From: a virus
DNA: 31,869 bases
Virus record (IMG/VR): IMGVR_UViG_3300020174_000040
Span: 1-31,869 of that record
Reading direction: 5' to 3' (one strand)
Part shown: piece by piece, positions 1 through 7,670 of the stretch
Layout: every line of letters starts with the position of its first letter
Position numbering within the stretch: the first letter of the stretch is position 1
The notes under the pieces: model-generated
What the model was told of the DNA's origin: nothing
The model's input: only the letters and a program-made list of their open reading frames with translations
Databases searched by the model: none
Made by a program: the position numbers and the translations under genes

Positions 1-150
1 ACAGTAACATTAAAAGAAGACGGTGGTTCAGTAACTATTGGAACTGCTTATTTACATTTAGCGGGTGATGAAATCATTATAGAAAAACACCCTACAGATG
101 AAGTTACATTTGCAGGTTCAGTAGCGGCTGTTGGCTCACCGAGAAGTTAA
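1..150 (+). CDS. C-terminal end of an unrecognised phage protein (partial)
   Basis: The reading frame is open from the first base and stops with TAA at 148-150, giving the last 49 residues of a protein whose start lies outside the window. The visible part is rich in Gly, Val and Thr with beta-like alternation (VTLKEDGG, VTIGTAYLHLAGDEI) and ends in GSPRS. In T4 the genes just upstream of 21 are 67 and 68 (prohead core) after 20; the residues seen here do not look like the charged, helical gp67 or gp68. A small structural or virion-associated protein is a guess from position only. The late promoter of gene 21 follows 28 bases downstream. Confidence 0.65.
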   Translation, partial: TVTLKEDGGSVTIGTAYLHLAGDEIIIEKHPTDEVTFAGSVAAVGSPRS

Positions 151-178
151 ATAATTGTAGTTTATAGATAAAAAAGTT

Positions 179-186
179 TATAAATA
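179..186 (+). promoter_or_regulatory. T4-type late promoter for gene 21
   Basis: Exact match to the T4 late promoter box TATAAATA, 21 bases before the gene 21 start codon, with no sigma70-type -35 element upstream. In T4 this box is read by host core polymerase carrying gp55, and a gp55 homologue is encoded at 7671. An SD-like AGAGAGAGAA lies between the box and the ATG. Confidence 0.8.
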
Positions 187-207
187 TATACATAAGAGAG
201 AGAATTT

Positions 208-852
208 ATGAAACTTATTTCCGAAGAAGTACAAAACGCCGAATATCTTATAGAAGAAAATAACGGCAAAAAAGAATACAAGATAAGAGGTGTATTCTTA
301 CAATCTGAAATTAAAAATAGAAATGGAAGAGTCTATCCTAGAGAAATCTTGGTTAGAGAAGTGAATCGATACACAAAAGAATTTATCAATAAAAATAGAG
401 CCTTTGGCGAGTTAGGACATCCTGACGGACCGACTGTTAATTTAGAAAGAGTTTGTCATATGGTTAAGTCATTGAAACAGGACGGCAAAGATTTTATTGG
501 TGAGGCAAAAATTATGGACACACCATACGGAAAGATCGTAAAAGGTCTTATTGACGAGGGTGCTCAATTAGGAGTATCTAGTCGAGGTATGGGGTCTTTA
601 ATACAAAGAAACGGTGTAAACTATGTAAAAGATGATTTTTACTTAGCTACGGCCGCTGATATTGTGGCAGATCCATCTGCTCCAGACGCTTTCGTAGAAG
701 GTATTATGGAGAGTAAAGAATGGATTTGGGACAATGGTGTACTCAAGGAAAAAGACATAGAATCTTGGAAAAATCAAGTCCGTACCGCTAGACAGCGTTC
801 ATTAGAAGAAGCTAAATTAAAAGTCTTCGAATCGTTTCTTAAAAAGCTGTAG
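208..852 (+). CDS. 21: Prohead core protease (T4 gp21 family)
   Basis: Serine-type prohead protease of peptidase family S77, which cleaves scaffold and capsid proteins inside the prohead during maturation. The 214-residue length matches T4 gp21 (about 212). The probable catalytic His is in GELGHPDGP (H71), and the probable nucleophile is in the LGVSSRGMG motif (S124/S125). Further conserved blocks are NRNGRVYP near the N-terminus and the ADIVADPSAPDAF segment at about 150-162. The start is set by the SD-like AGAGAGAGAA and the late promoter at 179. It sits directly before 22 and 23, its expected substrates. The assignment is firm from motifs, length and gene order. Confidence 0.95.
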   Translation: MKLISEEVQNAEYLIEENNGKKEYKIRGVFLQSEIKNRNGRVYPREILVREVNRYTKEFINKNRAFGELGHPDGPTVNLERVCHMVKSLKQDGKDFIGEAKIMDTPYGKIVKGLIDEGAQLGVSSRGMGSLIQRNGVNYVKDDFYLATAADIVADPSAPDAFVEGIMESKEWIWDNGVLKEKDIESWKNQVRTARQRSLEEAKLKVFESFLKKL

Positions 853-855
853 TTT

Positions 856-863
856 TATAAATA
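856..863 (+). promoter_or_regulatory. T4-type late promoter for gene 22
   Basis: Exact TATAAATA box 3 bases after the gene 21 stop. The transcript would begin near 870 and carry an 18-nt perfect palindrome (879-896) before the SD of gene 22. Confidence 0.8.
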
Positions 864-878
864 TATCTACAAAGAAAA

Positions 879-896
879 TTTATAAACGTTTATAAA
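879..896 (+). repeat. 18-nt perfect palindrome in the gene 22 leader
   Basis: TTTATAAACGTTTATAAA reads identically on both strands. It lies between the late promoter box (856-863) and the gene 22 SD (AAGGAG, 902-907). It could form a short AT-rich mRNA hairpin or be a protein-binding site. Each half also resembles a late promoter box (TATAAACG, TATAAAGA). Confidence 0.6.
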
Positions 897-915
897 GAAA
901 AAAAGGAGATTTTCA

Positions 916-2079
916 ATGGCCGAAACAGAAAAAACTATTGAGGCGATGGAACAAGAAGCTGTATTAGAAGCTAACGCTGCTAATCCGCAAGCTGATGCTC
1001 CAAAAAAGAATGCTGTAGCGGCTGAACCTTCTCATCTGAAAAATGATGCTGAAGATTTAGGCTCAGCGGTTACTAAACCGACTGACAGCAATCCTGACGC
1101 CACAAAGAAAATAAGTCAAGTTTCTGGTGATCCTCAACAAAAAGCTCAAGGTTCAGCTGACGCTATGCCTAAGCTAAAAGAGGAAGAAGAAACTGATTCG
1201 GATGAGAAAAAATCTGAAGTTAAAGAAGGTGAAATGCCTAAGGCAGCACTAGACGCTCTTAAAAAATCGCAAGATAAAAAAGAGATGTCACACGAAGACG
1301 AAAAGAAAAAAGATATGAAAGAAGAATCTGAAGAAGATTTAATTGACGTATCTGCAGACGTTGAAGCTTTAACTAAAGATGAAGACTTATCGGAAGACTT
1401 CAAAGCAAAAGCATCTACAATCTTTGAAGCTGCTCTGAAATCAAAAGTTTCAGAAATGAAGAAAAAGATGAATGCTAGTTATGAAGAAAAATTAAAAGAA
1501 GAAACTGAAGCTCAGAAAGCTGAACTTACTGAAAAAGTTGATTCATACTTAAACTACGTAGTTGAAGAATGGATGAAAGAGAACTCTATCGCTATCGAAA
1601 GAGGAATCAAAGGTGAGATCGCTGAAGACTTTATTTCTGGCTTAAAGAAATTGTTTGAAGATCATTACATTGATGTTCCAGATGAGAAATACAATGTACT
1701 AGAAGATCAAGCAAACAAAATTGAAGAGCTTGAAAAGAAACTTAACGAACAAGTAGAAAAGAATGTTGAACTAAACAAAGCAAATGGCGAAATGAAAAGA
1801 CAAGACATCATTGATGAAATGTCTGCTGATTTAGCTGACACTGCTAAAGAGAAATTCAACAAACTTGCTGAAGAAGTTGAGTATTCTAATGAGAAAGACT
1901 TTACAACTAAAGTTGCAACTATCAAAGAAAGTTACTTTGGTAAAAAAGTTGAAGCTAGTGGTAATGAGATAGATGATGTAGCGGCAGGCGAATCTTCACA
2001 ACCTGAAGATTTATCTAATGCTATGGCTGCTTATACCGCCGCTATAAGTAAAACAAAAGACATTAAATTGTCGAAATAA
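916..2079 (+). CDS. 22: Prohead core scaffolding protein (T4 gp22 family)
   Basis: Internal scaffold around which the capsid shell assembles; in T4 it is later cut to peptides by gp21. The 387-residue protein is extremely rich in Glu, Lys, Asp and Ala. Residues 1-150 are low-complexity and acidic. Residues about 155-310 are predicted helical, with heptad-like coiled-coil stretches such as KIEELEKKLNEQVEKN. A conserved C-terminal part (DIIDEMSADLADTAKEKF, about 298-315) is typical of gp22. AAGGAG at 902-907 fixes the start, 8 bases before the ATG. It is longer than T4 gp22 (about 270), the extra length being mainly the acidic N-terminal region. Gene order 21-22-23 supports the call. Confidence 0.93.
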   Translation: MAETEKTIEAMEQEAVLEANAANPQADAPKKNAVAAEPSHLKNDAEDLGSAVTKPTDSNPDATKKISQVSGDPQQKAQGSADAMPKLKEEEETDSDEKKSEVKEGEMPKAALDALKKSQDKKEMSHEDEKKKDMKEESEEDLIDVSADVEALTKDEDLSEDFKAKASTIFEAALKSKVSEMKKKMNASYEEKLKEETEAQKAELTEKVDSYLNYVVEEWMKENSIAIERGIKGEIAEDFISGLKKLFEDHYIDVPDEKYNVLEDQANKIEELEKKLNEQVEKNVELNKANGEMKRQDIIDEMSADLADTAKEKFNKLAEEVEYSNEKDFTTKVATIKESYFGKKVEASGNEIDDVAAGESSQPEDLSNAMAAYTAAISKTKDIKLSK

Positions 2080-2100
2080 TAAAACGGGAGATAAAAACAA

Positions 2101-3465
2101 ATGTATTTATCAGAACAATACGAAAAAAAATGGCAGCCAGTCCTAGAACACGCTGATCTTCCAAAGATCACGGATTCTTACAGACGTGCCGTTACTGCTA
2201 CTATCTTGGAAAACCAAGAGAGAGCATCAAAAGAAGACGCTGCTTTCTTAAATGAAGCTGCTCCAACTAACGCAACTGGTTCATCAGTTCAAAATTGGGA
2301 TCCAATCCTAATTTCTTTAGTTAGAAGAGCTATGCCTAATTTGATTGCTTACGATATTGCTGGCGTTCAGCCAATGACTGGACCAACTGGCCTTATCTTT
2401 GCTATGAGAAGCAGATATACTAACCAATCAGGTACTGAAGCATTATTTGACGAAGCTGACACAGATTTCTCTAGTAGAAATGCTGCTGGTGACTCAACTG
2501 CCGCTTCTGGACCAACTCAATCTGGTGCAAACCCAGGTTTATTAAATGATGATCCTGCTGGTGCTTACACTAGAGGCCAAGGTATGGCAACTGCTACTGC
2601 TGAAGCTTTAGGTGATTCTGCTAATAACGCTTTTGCTCAAATGGCTTTCTCAATTGAGAAATCAACTGTGACTGCTAAGTCAAGAGCTCTTAAAGCTGAG
2701 TACACTATGGAACTTGCACAAGACCTTAAAGCAATCCACGGTTTAGACGCTGAAACAGAATTGGCTAACATCCTATCTGCTGAGATCCTTGCGGAAATCA
2801 ATAGAGAAGTTGTAAGAACAATTTACATCAACGCTGAAATCGGTGCATCAGACAACGCTTCTACAGCGATTGGTTCTGTTAATGCTATCAACACAACTAC
2901 TGCTGGTATCTTTGATTTAGATACAGACTCAAACGGTAGATGGTCAGTTGAGAGATTTAAAGGCCTAATGTTCCAAGTTGAGAGAGAAGCAAACGTTATC
3001 GCTCAAAGAACAAGAAGAGGTAGAGGAAATATGATTATCTGTTCTTCAGATGTCGCTTCTGCACTTCAAATGGCTGGCGTGTTAGACTACACACCTGCTC
3101 TTAACAATAACCTAAACGTTGACGACACAGGTAATACTTTTGCTGGTGTATTAAACGGTAAGTACAAAGTGTACATTGATCCATATAGTGCTAATAACGC
3201 TGCTGCTCAATACTTTGTTGTAGGTTACAAAGGTACTTCACCATATGATGCTGGTATATTCTACTGCCCATATGTACCTCTACAAATGGTAAGAGCTGTT
3301 GGTCAGGACACTTTCCAACCTAAAATTGGGTTCAAAACAAGATACGGCTTACAAGCAAACCCATTTGCTGAAGCAGGCGTATCTGACAATGCTGTAATCA
3401 ATGGCGCTGGTAATGCTAACGCTAACAGATACTACAGAAGAGTCAAAGTAGCGAACTTAATGTAA
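2101..3465 (+). CDS. 23: Major capsid protein (T4 gp23 family)
   Basis: HK97-fold hexamer-forming shell protein of 454 residues; T4 gp23 is 521. Typical blocks include NWDPILISLVRRAMPNLIAYDI at about 65-86, QPMTGPTGLIFAMRS after it, the RTRRGRGN segment near 302-309 and the C-terminal IGFKTRYGLQANPF. A gp21-type cleavage site is visible as L50-N51-E52 followed by AAPTN, so residues 1-52 are probably removed during head maturation; this is inferred from the T4 rule of cutting after Glu in a short hydrophobic-x-Glu motif. ACGGGAG (2084-2090) is the SD. Codon use is richer in C/G-ending codons than neighbours, as expected for the most highly expressed gene. A strong terminator follows. Confidence 0.97.
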   Translation: MYLSEQYEKKWQPVLEHADLPKITDSYRRAVTATILENQERASKEDAAFLNEAAPTNATGSSVQNWDPILISLVRRAMPNLIAYDIAGVQPMTGPTGLIFAMRSRYTNQSGTEALFDEADTDFSSRNAAGDSTAASGPTQSGANPGLLNDDPAGAYTRGQGMATATAEALGDSANNAFAQMAFSIEKSTVTAKSRALKAEYTMELAQDLKAIHGLDAETELANILSAEILAEINREVVRTIYINAEIGASDNASTAIGSVNAINTTTAGIFDLDTDSNGRWSVERFKGLMFQVEREANVIAQRTRRGRGNMIICSSDVASALQMAGVLDYTPALNNNLNVDDTGNTFAGVLNGKYKVYIDPYSANNAAAQYFVVGYKGTSPYDAGIFYCPYVPLQMVRAVGQDTFQPKIGFKTRYGLQANPFAEAGVSDNAVINGAGNANANRYYRRVKVANLM

Positions 3466-3481
3466 TCATTTTGATTTATTT

Positions 3482-3514
3482 AAAAAGGGCGGCCTAAAAA
3501 ACCGCCCTTTTTTT
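3482..3514 (+). terminator. Intrinsic terminator after gene 23
   Basis: Stem GGGCGG (3487-3492) pairs with CCGCCC (3502-3507) around a 9-nt loop, followed by seven T. The preceding A5 can extend the stem with the T run. It closes the capsid transcription block 17 bases after the gp23 stop. Confidence 0.92.
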
Positions 3515-3536
3515 ATGCACTAAATACAGGACAACT

Positions 3537-3776
3537 ATGAAGAAAATACTAATTCAATACTTTTACATATTCATTATAACACTAATAATTTTGCTTATTT
3601 TTACTTGGGCAAATGCTTGTGAAGTAGAAAAAATTAAAGTAGATGAAACACTACCCATATGTGAAGAATACCAAGTATCTACTGAAGAAAACCCTTGTAA
3701 AAAAGACGGTGAAAGTATAAGTGTTATAGGTGAGGCCATTAAGAAACTAGGTGAATCAGGAACACTTCCTAAATAG
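3537..3776 (+). CDS. Small exported or membrane-anchored protein of unknown function
   Basis: A 79-residue protein that I do not recognise. It starts with MKK followed by a strongly hydrophobic segment (residues 5-23) and an A-N-A sequence before C28. This fits a signal peptide cut after residue 27, or an uncleaved N-terminal anchor. The Cys after the site loosely recalls a lipobox, but the preceding W-A-N-A is a poor match. The exported part is short, charged and contains three Cys (28, 42, 54). The SD is weak (AGGACAAC). It lies between the gp23 terminator and a late promoter, so it may be read only by read-through or its own unseen promoter. A role at the envelope is an inference. Confidence 0.7.
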   Translation: MKKILIQYFYIFIITLIILLIFTWANACEVEKIKVDETLPICEEYQVSTEENPCKKDGESISVIGEAIKKLGESGTLPK

Positions 3777-3778
3777 TA

Positions 3779-3786
3779 TATAAATA
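3779..3786 (+). promoter_or_regulatory. T4-type late promoter abutting the tail-tube-like gene
   Basis: Exact TATAAATA box whose last base is only 5 bases before the ATG at 3792. A late transcript normally starts about 6 bases after the box, so the predicted first base falls at or next to the A of the start codon. No SD is present in this gap. Confidence 0.7.
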
Positions 3787-3791
3787 GTAAT

Positions 3792-4418
3792 ATGACAACT
3801 ACAAAATCATATAGTAGGCAACCAACGGCACAAGATTATGCCAGCCCCACACAGTTTAAATTTAACATACTTAAATTACCAAAAGTAGAATATTTTTGTA
3901 CAGCAGTAAATATACCAGGTATAACACTTGGTGGTAATATTACACAGCAGACACCTTTTAAAGATTTACCTTTGCCTGGTGATAAATTAACTTATGAAGC
4001 TTTAAATATGACATTTTTAGTTGATGAAAATTTAGAAAACTTCCAAGAAATACACGGTTGGTTAGTCGGTTTAGGTTTTCCACGTGACTATTCAGAATTT
4101 AGAGGTTTGGTTTCAGCTGGTGATGATAGATTTCCAGCCAAAAATCAGTCTATCAGTACAGAACCAGGTAAAGTAAAATATGGTTCACCTAATGTTGGTG
4201 GTACATATTCAGACGCCACACTTACTGTATTAACAAGTAAAAATAATCCTCAATTAGAAGTAAGATTTAGAAATGTGTTTCCTACTTCATTGACAGGACT
4301 AGACTACAATCAACAAGCAACAGATGTTGAATATTTGACGGCAACTGTTAACTTTAATTATGAAATATATGACTTTGCTACTGTAGGTTCATCTACAACT
4401 AGCGTTACAACATCATAA
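3792..4418 (+). CDS. Tail-tube-like structural protein (T4 gp19-related fold, tentative)
   Basis: A 208-residue protein with the pattern of contractile-tail tube proteins: an N-terminal FKFNILKLPKVEYFCTAV strand pair, a PGI turn, the PFKDLPLPGDKLTYEALNMTF block (about 57-77) resembling the gp19 AGDRTFDDWTVTVM segment, and a following DENLENFQEIHGWL helix (about 78-92). It is longer than gp19 (163) because of a loop region at about 100-150. In T4, 19 lies upstream of 20, so this copy next to 23 could be a second tube-type protein, for example a baseplate-tube (48/54-like) or tail-completion protein. A late promoter at 3779 agrees with a virion role. Family assignment comes from motif pattern only. 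Confidence 0.65.
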   Translation: MTTTKSYSRQPTAQDYASPTQFKFNILKLPKVEYFCTAVNIPGITLGGNITQQTPFKDLPLPGDKLTYEALNMTFLVDENLENFQEIHGWLVGLGFPRDYSEFRGLVSAGDDRFPAKNQSISTEPGKVKYGSPNVGGTYSDATLTVLTSKNNPQLEVRFRNVFPTSLTGLDYNQQATDVEYLTATVNFNYEIYDFATVGSSTTSVTTS

Positions 4419-4460
4419 AAACTTTACTTTTAAAAGCTTTTGTGATAAAATGGAGATATT

Positions 4461-4889
4461 ATGGATTTAGAAAAACTACAAGAACAGGCCGATAAAGACC
4501 TAAAAATTAATGATACAGAACTAGATTTAGAATCATTAAAGACACCTCAATTACACAATCAATATATAAAACACTTAACAAAGTATAAGTTAATGTTGAG
4601 TCGTGCTGAAACTGAATATAATATTATGAAAAAGGAAAAGTGGGAATATTATACAGGAAAGGCAGACGCTTCTGTATATGCCGAAAAACCTTTTGATTTA
4701 AAAATATTAAGAACAGATATAGACAAATATTTAGATTCAGATATTGATTTACAAAAACAAAAACAAAAAGTTGACTATTTAAACACTACAGTTGATTTTT
4801 TAGATAGAACAATTAGACAAATAGGTAATAGAGGTTTTACTATTAAAAACGCCATAGACTGGAGAAAGTTTACAAGTGGTGCTATTTAA
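4461..4889 (+). CDS. uvsY: UvsY recombination mediator
   Basis: Loads the UvsX recombinase on gp32-coated single-stranded DNA. At 142 residues it matches T4 UvsY (137). Like T4 UvsY it starts with an LE-LQ helix (MDLEKLQEQADKDLKI) and ends with a GNRGFTIKNAIDWRKF block, parallel to the T4 SRGFAIKHIQDMRAF. The middle is helical and basic (MKKEKWEYYTGK, like ARLDYYSGR). SD TGGAGAT precedes the ATG. Position just before uvsW also fits, as these recombination genes cluster in marine T4-like phages. Confidence 0.9.
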   Translation: MDLEKLQEQADKDLKINDTELDLESLKTPQLHNQYIKHLTKYKLMLSRAETEYNIMKKEKWEYYTGKADASVYAEKPFDLKILRTDIDKYLDSDIDLQKQKQKVDYLNTTVDFLDRTIRQIGNRGFTIKNAIDWRKFTSGAI

Positions 4890-4891
4890 CA

Positions 4892-5446
4892 ATGTTTTTA
4901 AATACTTCTCATTATATAAAAGAACTAGCCTTTTCACAATCTTTTTGTGATAATATAATAAAAGTAGGCCAAAATAAGAAACTAGAAAAAGCAAAAATAA
5001 CTAGCGGTAATCAATCAAATAGAAATTCTAAAATTTCATTTATTAAAGATAGAAATATAGAAACAGAAATAACTAAAGTAATAAATGAAGCAAATGAGAA
5101 ATCTGGTTGGAACTTTTTATTAAGAGAGTTTGAACCATTACAATATACAGTTTATAATAAAAATGATTTTTATGATTGGCATATAGATAGTCGTTTAAAA
5201 CCATATGATAATGGTTTAATTAGAAAGTTAAGTTTTACTATTTGTTTAAATGATGATTATGATGGTGGTTTATTTGAACTATGTTCTCCACACCCTATCA
5301 ATGAAAAGAATATAATAACATCACACTTTTTAAAAAAAGGTTCAATAATAATTTTTCCCTCACATATCTGGCACAAAGTACACAAAGTAACATCCGGTGT
5401 TAGAAAAACTTTAGTTGGCTGGATAGTAGGAAAACCATTTGTATAA
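4892..5446 (+). CDS. 2-oxoglutarate/Fe(II)-dependent oxygenase (PiuC/prolyl-hydroxylase type)
   Basis: A 184-residue dioxygenase with a double-stranded beta-helix. The iron ligands are visible as H97-x-D99 in DWHIDS and H161 in FPSHIWHKVHKV; R171 in the TSGVRKT segment would bind 2-oxoglutarate. The order HxD ... FPS..H.V..VT.G.R matches the prolyl-4-hydroxylase/PiuC subgroup. Substrate is unknown: related phage enzymes have been proposed to act on proteins or modified bases, without proof known to me. It starts 2 bases after the uvsY stop and its stop overlaps the uvsW start (TAATG), so all three are translated from one message. No SD is clear, suggesting coupling. Confidence 0.85.
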   Translation: MFLNTSHYIKELAFSQSFCDNIIKVGQNKKLEKAKITSGNQSNRNSKISFIKDRNIETEITKVINEANEKSGWNFLLREFEPLQYTVYNKNDFYDWHIDSRLKPYDNGLIRKLSFTICLNDDYDGGLFELCSPHPINEKNIITSHFLKKGSIIIFPSHIWHKVHKVTSGVRKTLVGWIVGKPFV

Positions 5447-6927
5447 TGACTACAACAAGATATTTAATTATAGATAAAAAAGATGAAGTCTATTTAAAGA
5501 TAGAGGCAGACGCCGATATTCGTAGAGAACTTGGTGAATACTTTACATTTGAAGTGCCTGGTTATAAGTTTATGCCCCAATATCGCAATAGGGTATGGGA
5601 CGGAAAAATAAGATTATTCAGTTATGCCACAGGTCAAATATATGCTGGCCTTTATCCTTATATTGTAAATTGGTGTAAAAATAATAATGTACAAGTTGTA
5701 GATGGTACTAAAATAAAAGACACCAATGTAGAAGATAAAAAAATAGATCAGTTTATAAAGGCACTTAAAATACCAAAAATAGAAGTAAGAGATTATCAAA
5801 AAGAGGCATTTGTTCACGCCGTTAAAAAAAATAGATGTTTACTACTATCTCCAACTGCCTCTGGTAAATCTCTTATTATATACTTAATATTAATATTTAA
5901 CTTATTAAGATTAAAAGATACAAAACAAGATAAGATACTTATTATTGTGCCAACAACATCACTAGTAGAACAGTTATTTAAAGACTTTAAAGATTATGGT
6001 TATAATAGTGAAAGAAATGTACATAGAATCTATTCAGGCCACGAAAAAGAAACAAACAAAAGAGTTATTATTACCACTTGGCAATCGGTATATAATATGC
6101 CTAAAAAATGGTTTTCAGATGTAGGTACTGTAATCGGTGATGAGGCACATTTATTTAAGGCCGTTTCTTTAACAAAGATTATGACCAAACTAACAAAATG
6201 TAAATATAGAATTGGTCTTACAGGTACTTTAGATGGTACAAAAACTCATAAACTTGTATTAGAAGGCCTTTTTGGTACTGTAAATAAAGTTGTATCTACA
6301 AGTGAATTACAAGAAAAAAAACAGTTAGCTGATTTAAAAATATTTTGTTTAATACTACAACACGATAAAGACGCTAGACATTTTTTAAAAGATAAAACAT
6401 ATCAGGAAGAAATGGATTATTTGGTTTCTAACGAAAAAAGAAATAAATATATAAGGAATCTTTGTCTTTCTTTACAAGGCAATTCTTTATGCTTATTTCA
6501 ATACGTTGAAAAACACGGTGAGATTCTTAAACAACTAATCGAAGATAAAGCACAAGATAGAAAAGTGTTTTATGTACACGGAGGTGTAGATGCTGATGTT
6601 AGAGAAGATATTAGAGCTATTACGGAGAAGTCCGATAACGCTATCATTATTGCTAGTTATGGTGTCTTTTCCACTGGGGTTAATATTAGGAATCTTCACA
6701 ACATTGTTTTCAGTTCCCCTAGCAAATCTCGTATTAGAAATTTACAATCTATTGGTCGTGGCCTTAGGTTAAAGGATAATAATTCATCCGCTACTTTATA
6801 TGATATTGCTGATGATTTAACTTACAACGAAAAGGAGAATTACACTTTAGCTCATTTTAGAGAAAGGATAAATATTTACAATGAAGAAGATTTTAATTAT
6901 GAAATCCATAACGTGGAGTTAAAGTAA
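5446..6927 (+). CDS. uvsW: UvsW RNA-DNA and recombination helicase
   Basis: Superfamily 2 ATP-dependent helicase that unwinds R-loops and branched DNA and, in T4, shuts off origin-dependent replication late in infection. At 493 residues it is close to T4 UvsW (503). Motifs: Walker A SPTASGKS at 135-142, DEAH box at 232-235, GLTGTL (motif III) at 257-262, and QSIGRGLRL (motif VI) at 434-442. The N-terminal 110 residues carry the small UvsW DNA-binding domain (YRNRVWDGKIRLF). It starts by a TAATG overlap with the oxygenase gene. Confidence 0.95.
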   Translation: MTTTRYLIIDKKDEVYLKIEADADIRRELGEYFTFEVPGYKFMPQYRNRVWDGKIRLFSYATGQIYAGLYPYIVNWCKNNNVQVVDGTKIKDTNVEDKKIDQFIKALKIPKIEVRDYQKEAFVHAVKKNRCLLLSPTASGKSLIIYLILIFNLLRLKDTKQDKILIIVPTTSLVEQLFKDFKDYGYNSERNVHRIYSGHEKETNKRVIITTWQSVYNMPKKWFSDVGTVIGDEAHLFKAVSLTKIMTKLTKCKYRIGLTGTLDGTKTHKLVLEGLFGTVNKVVSTSELQEKKQLADLKIFCLILQHDKDARHFLKDKTYQEEMDYLVSNEKRNKYIRNLCLSLQGNSLCLFQYVEKHGEILKQLIEDKAQDRKVFYVHGGVDADVREDIRAITEKSDNAIIIASYGVFSTGVNIRNLHNIVFSSPSKSRIRNLQSIGRGLRLKDNNSSATLYDIADDLTYNEKENYTLAHFRERINIYNEEDFNYEIHNVELK

Positions 6928-6928
6928 G

Positions 6929-7363
6929 ATGCATCAACCAGCAGTAACAGTAAAAGTTATTAAACTTGATAATGGTGACGATATTGTTTGTGCTTTTCCT
7001 AAAGATCAATTAGATGAAAAGACAGGCCTTATCAGATTAGTAAAACCATTATTAATTAAATATGTACCTCAATTAACACCACAAGGTTTCAAAGATTATG
7101 TGGCTCTTATTAAATGGGCGGCCTACACTAATGATGAAATAATAACTATACCTATTAAAAAGATTTTGACAATTACAAATGCCACTTCCGAAATGTCTAA
7201 AACTTTTGAACATATGTCAAACGATTATCAAAAACTTGAAGCTCCAAGAAAAGATAATGATTATAAAAGAACTATGTTTAATAAAGAAGATAATGATAAA
7301 GTAAATGAAATATTTGATGAGTTTAGTGATTTAGATGATGATGGTGGAGGAACACTCCATTAA
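6929..7363 (+). CDS. Sm-like domain protein, first copy (conserved in marine T4-like phages)
   Basis: A 144-residue protein whose first 90 residues look like a small Sm/LSm-type beta barrel: VKVIKLDNGDDIVC (strand, turn, strand), a variable loop, YVALIKWAAYTNDEIITIPI and a final KILTITNAT strand. A Sm-like fold was, as I recall, reported for a marine metagenome protein of putative cyanophage origin; I could not check the match. The tail (about 100-144) is charged and ends in a run of Asp and Gly. A second copy with the same pattern lies at 25715 beside the polymerase. RNA binding or Hfq-like activity is an inference. GTGGAG (6914-6919) inside the end of uvsW may be its SD. Confidence 0.75.
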   Translation: MHQPAVTVKVIKLDNGDDIVCAFPKDQLDEKTGLIRLVKPLLIKYVPQLTPQGFKDYVALIKWAAYTNDEIITIPIKKILTITNATSEMSKTFEHMSNDYQKLEAPRKDNDYKRTMFNKEDNDKVNEIFDEFSDLDDDGGGTLH

Positions 7364-7622
7364 CCTGGAGTATCCAGCATATCATCCGCTACACGCTTAT
7401 TATATACAAATTTTTATAAAAGTCAATGCTCATATGAAAAAAAGTGAATGGATAATAAGAGTTACTTATAATAGTGATAATTGGAAAAAATATTGTGAAC
7501 TTACTTATCCTTTCAAAGGCACTCCTAAACAATTAGAAAATAGAATTTGGAAACACTATAATAAAAACTATGAAGACTATGGTAAGGCAGAAGCCGTTAC
7601 TGTAGAATTAATCAAAGATTGA
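7335..7622 (+). CDS. Small protein of unknown function
   Basis: I do not recognise this 95-residue frame. The C-terminal 62 residues, from the internal ATG at 7434, look most protein-like: MKKSEWIIRVTYNSDNW then WKHYNKNYEDYGKAEAVTVEL. The start is uncertain. The ATG at 7335 overlaps the Sm-like gene by 29 bases; the ATG at 7434 has no SD; a good SD (GGTGGAGG, 7343-7350) sits before an ATT at 7359. The gene ends 12 bases before the -35 of the gene 55 promoter. Confidence 0.55.
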   Translation: MMMVEEHSINLEYPAYHPLHAYYIQIFIKVNAHMKKSEWIIRVTYNSDNWKKYCELTYPFKGTPKQLENRIWKHYNKNYEDYGKAEAVTVELIKD

Positions 7623-7634
7623 TTCATAATAACA

Positions 7635-7663
7635 TTGACATTTTAAACAATTTATAGTATATT
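7635..7663 (+). promoter_or_regulatory. Sigma70-type promoter of gene 55
   Basis: TTGACA (7635-7640), a 17-bp spacer, and TATATT (7658-7663). Exactly 7 bases separate the -10 from the ATG at 7671, so transcription should begin at or beside the start codon. No SD lies between. Confidence 0.85.
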
Positions 7664-7670
7664 ATACATT

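Noticed and set aside
1146-1925. Reverse-strand frames opposite gene 22
   Set aside because: Ser/Phe-rich complements of the Glu/Lys-rich scaffold gene; no SD and no natural protein character.
6590-6772. 60-codon frame inside uvsW
   Set aside because: Hydrophobic product is the +1 shadow of helicase motifs V and VI; no SD.
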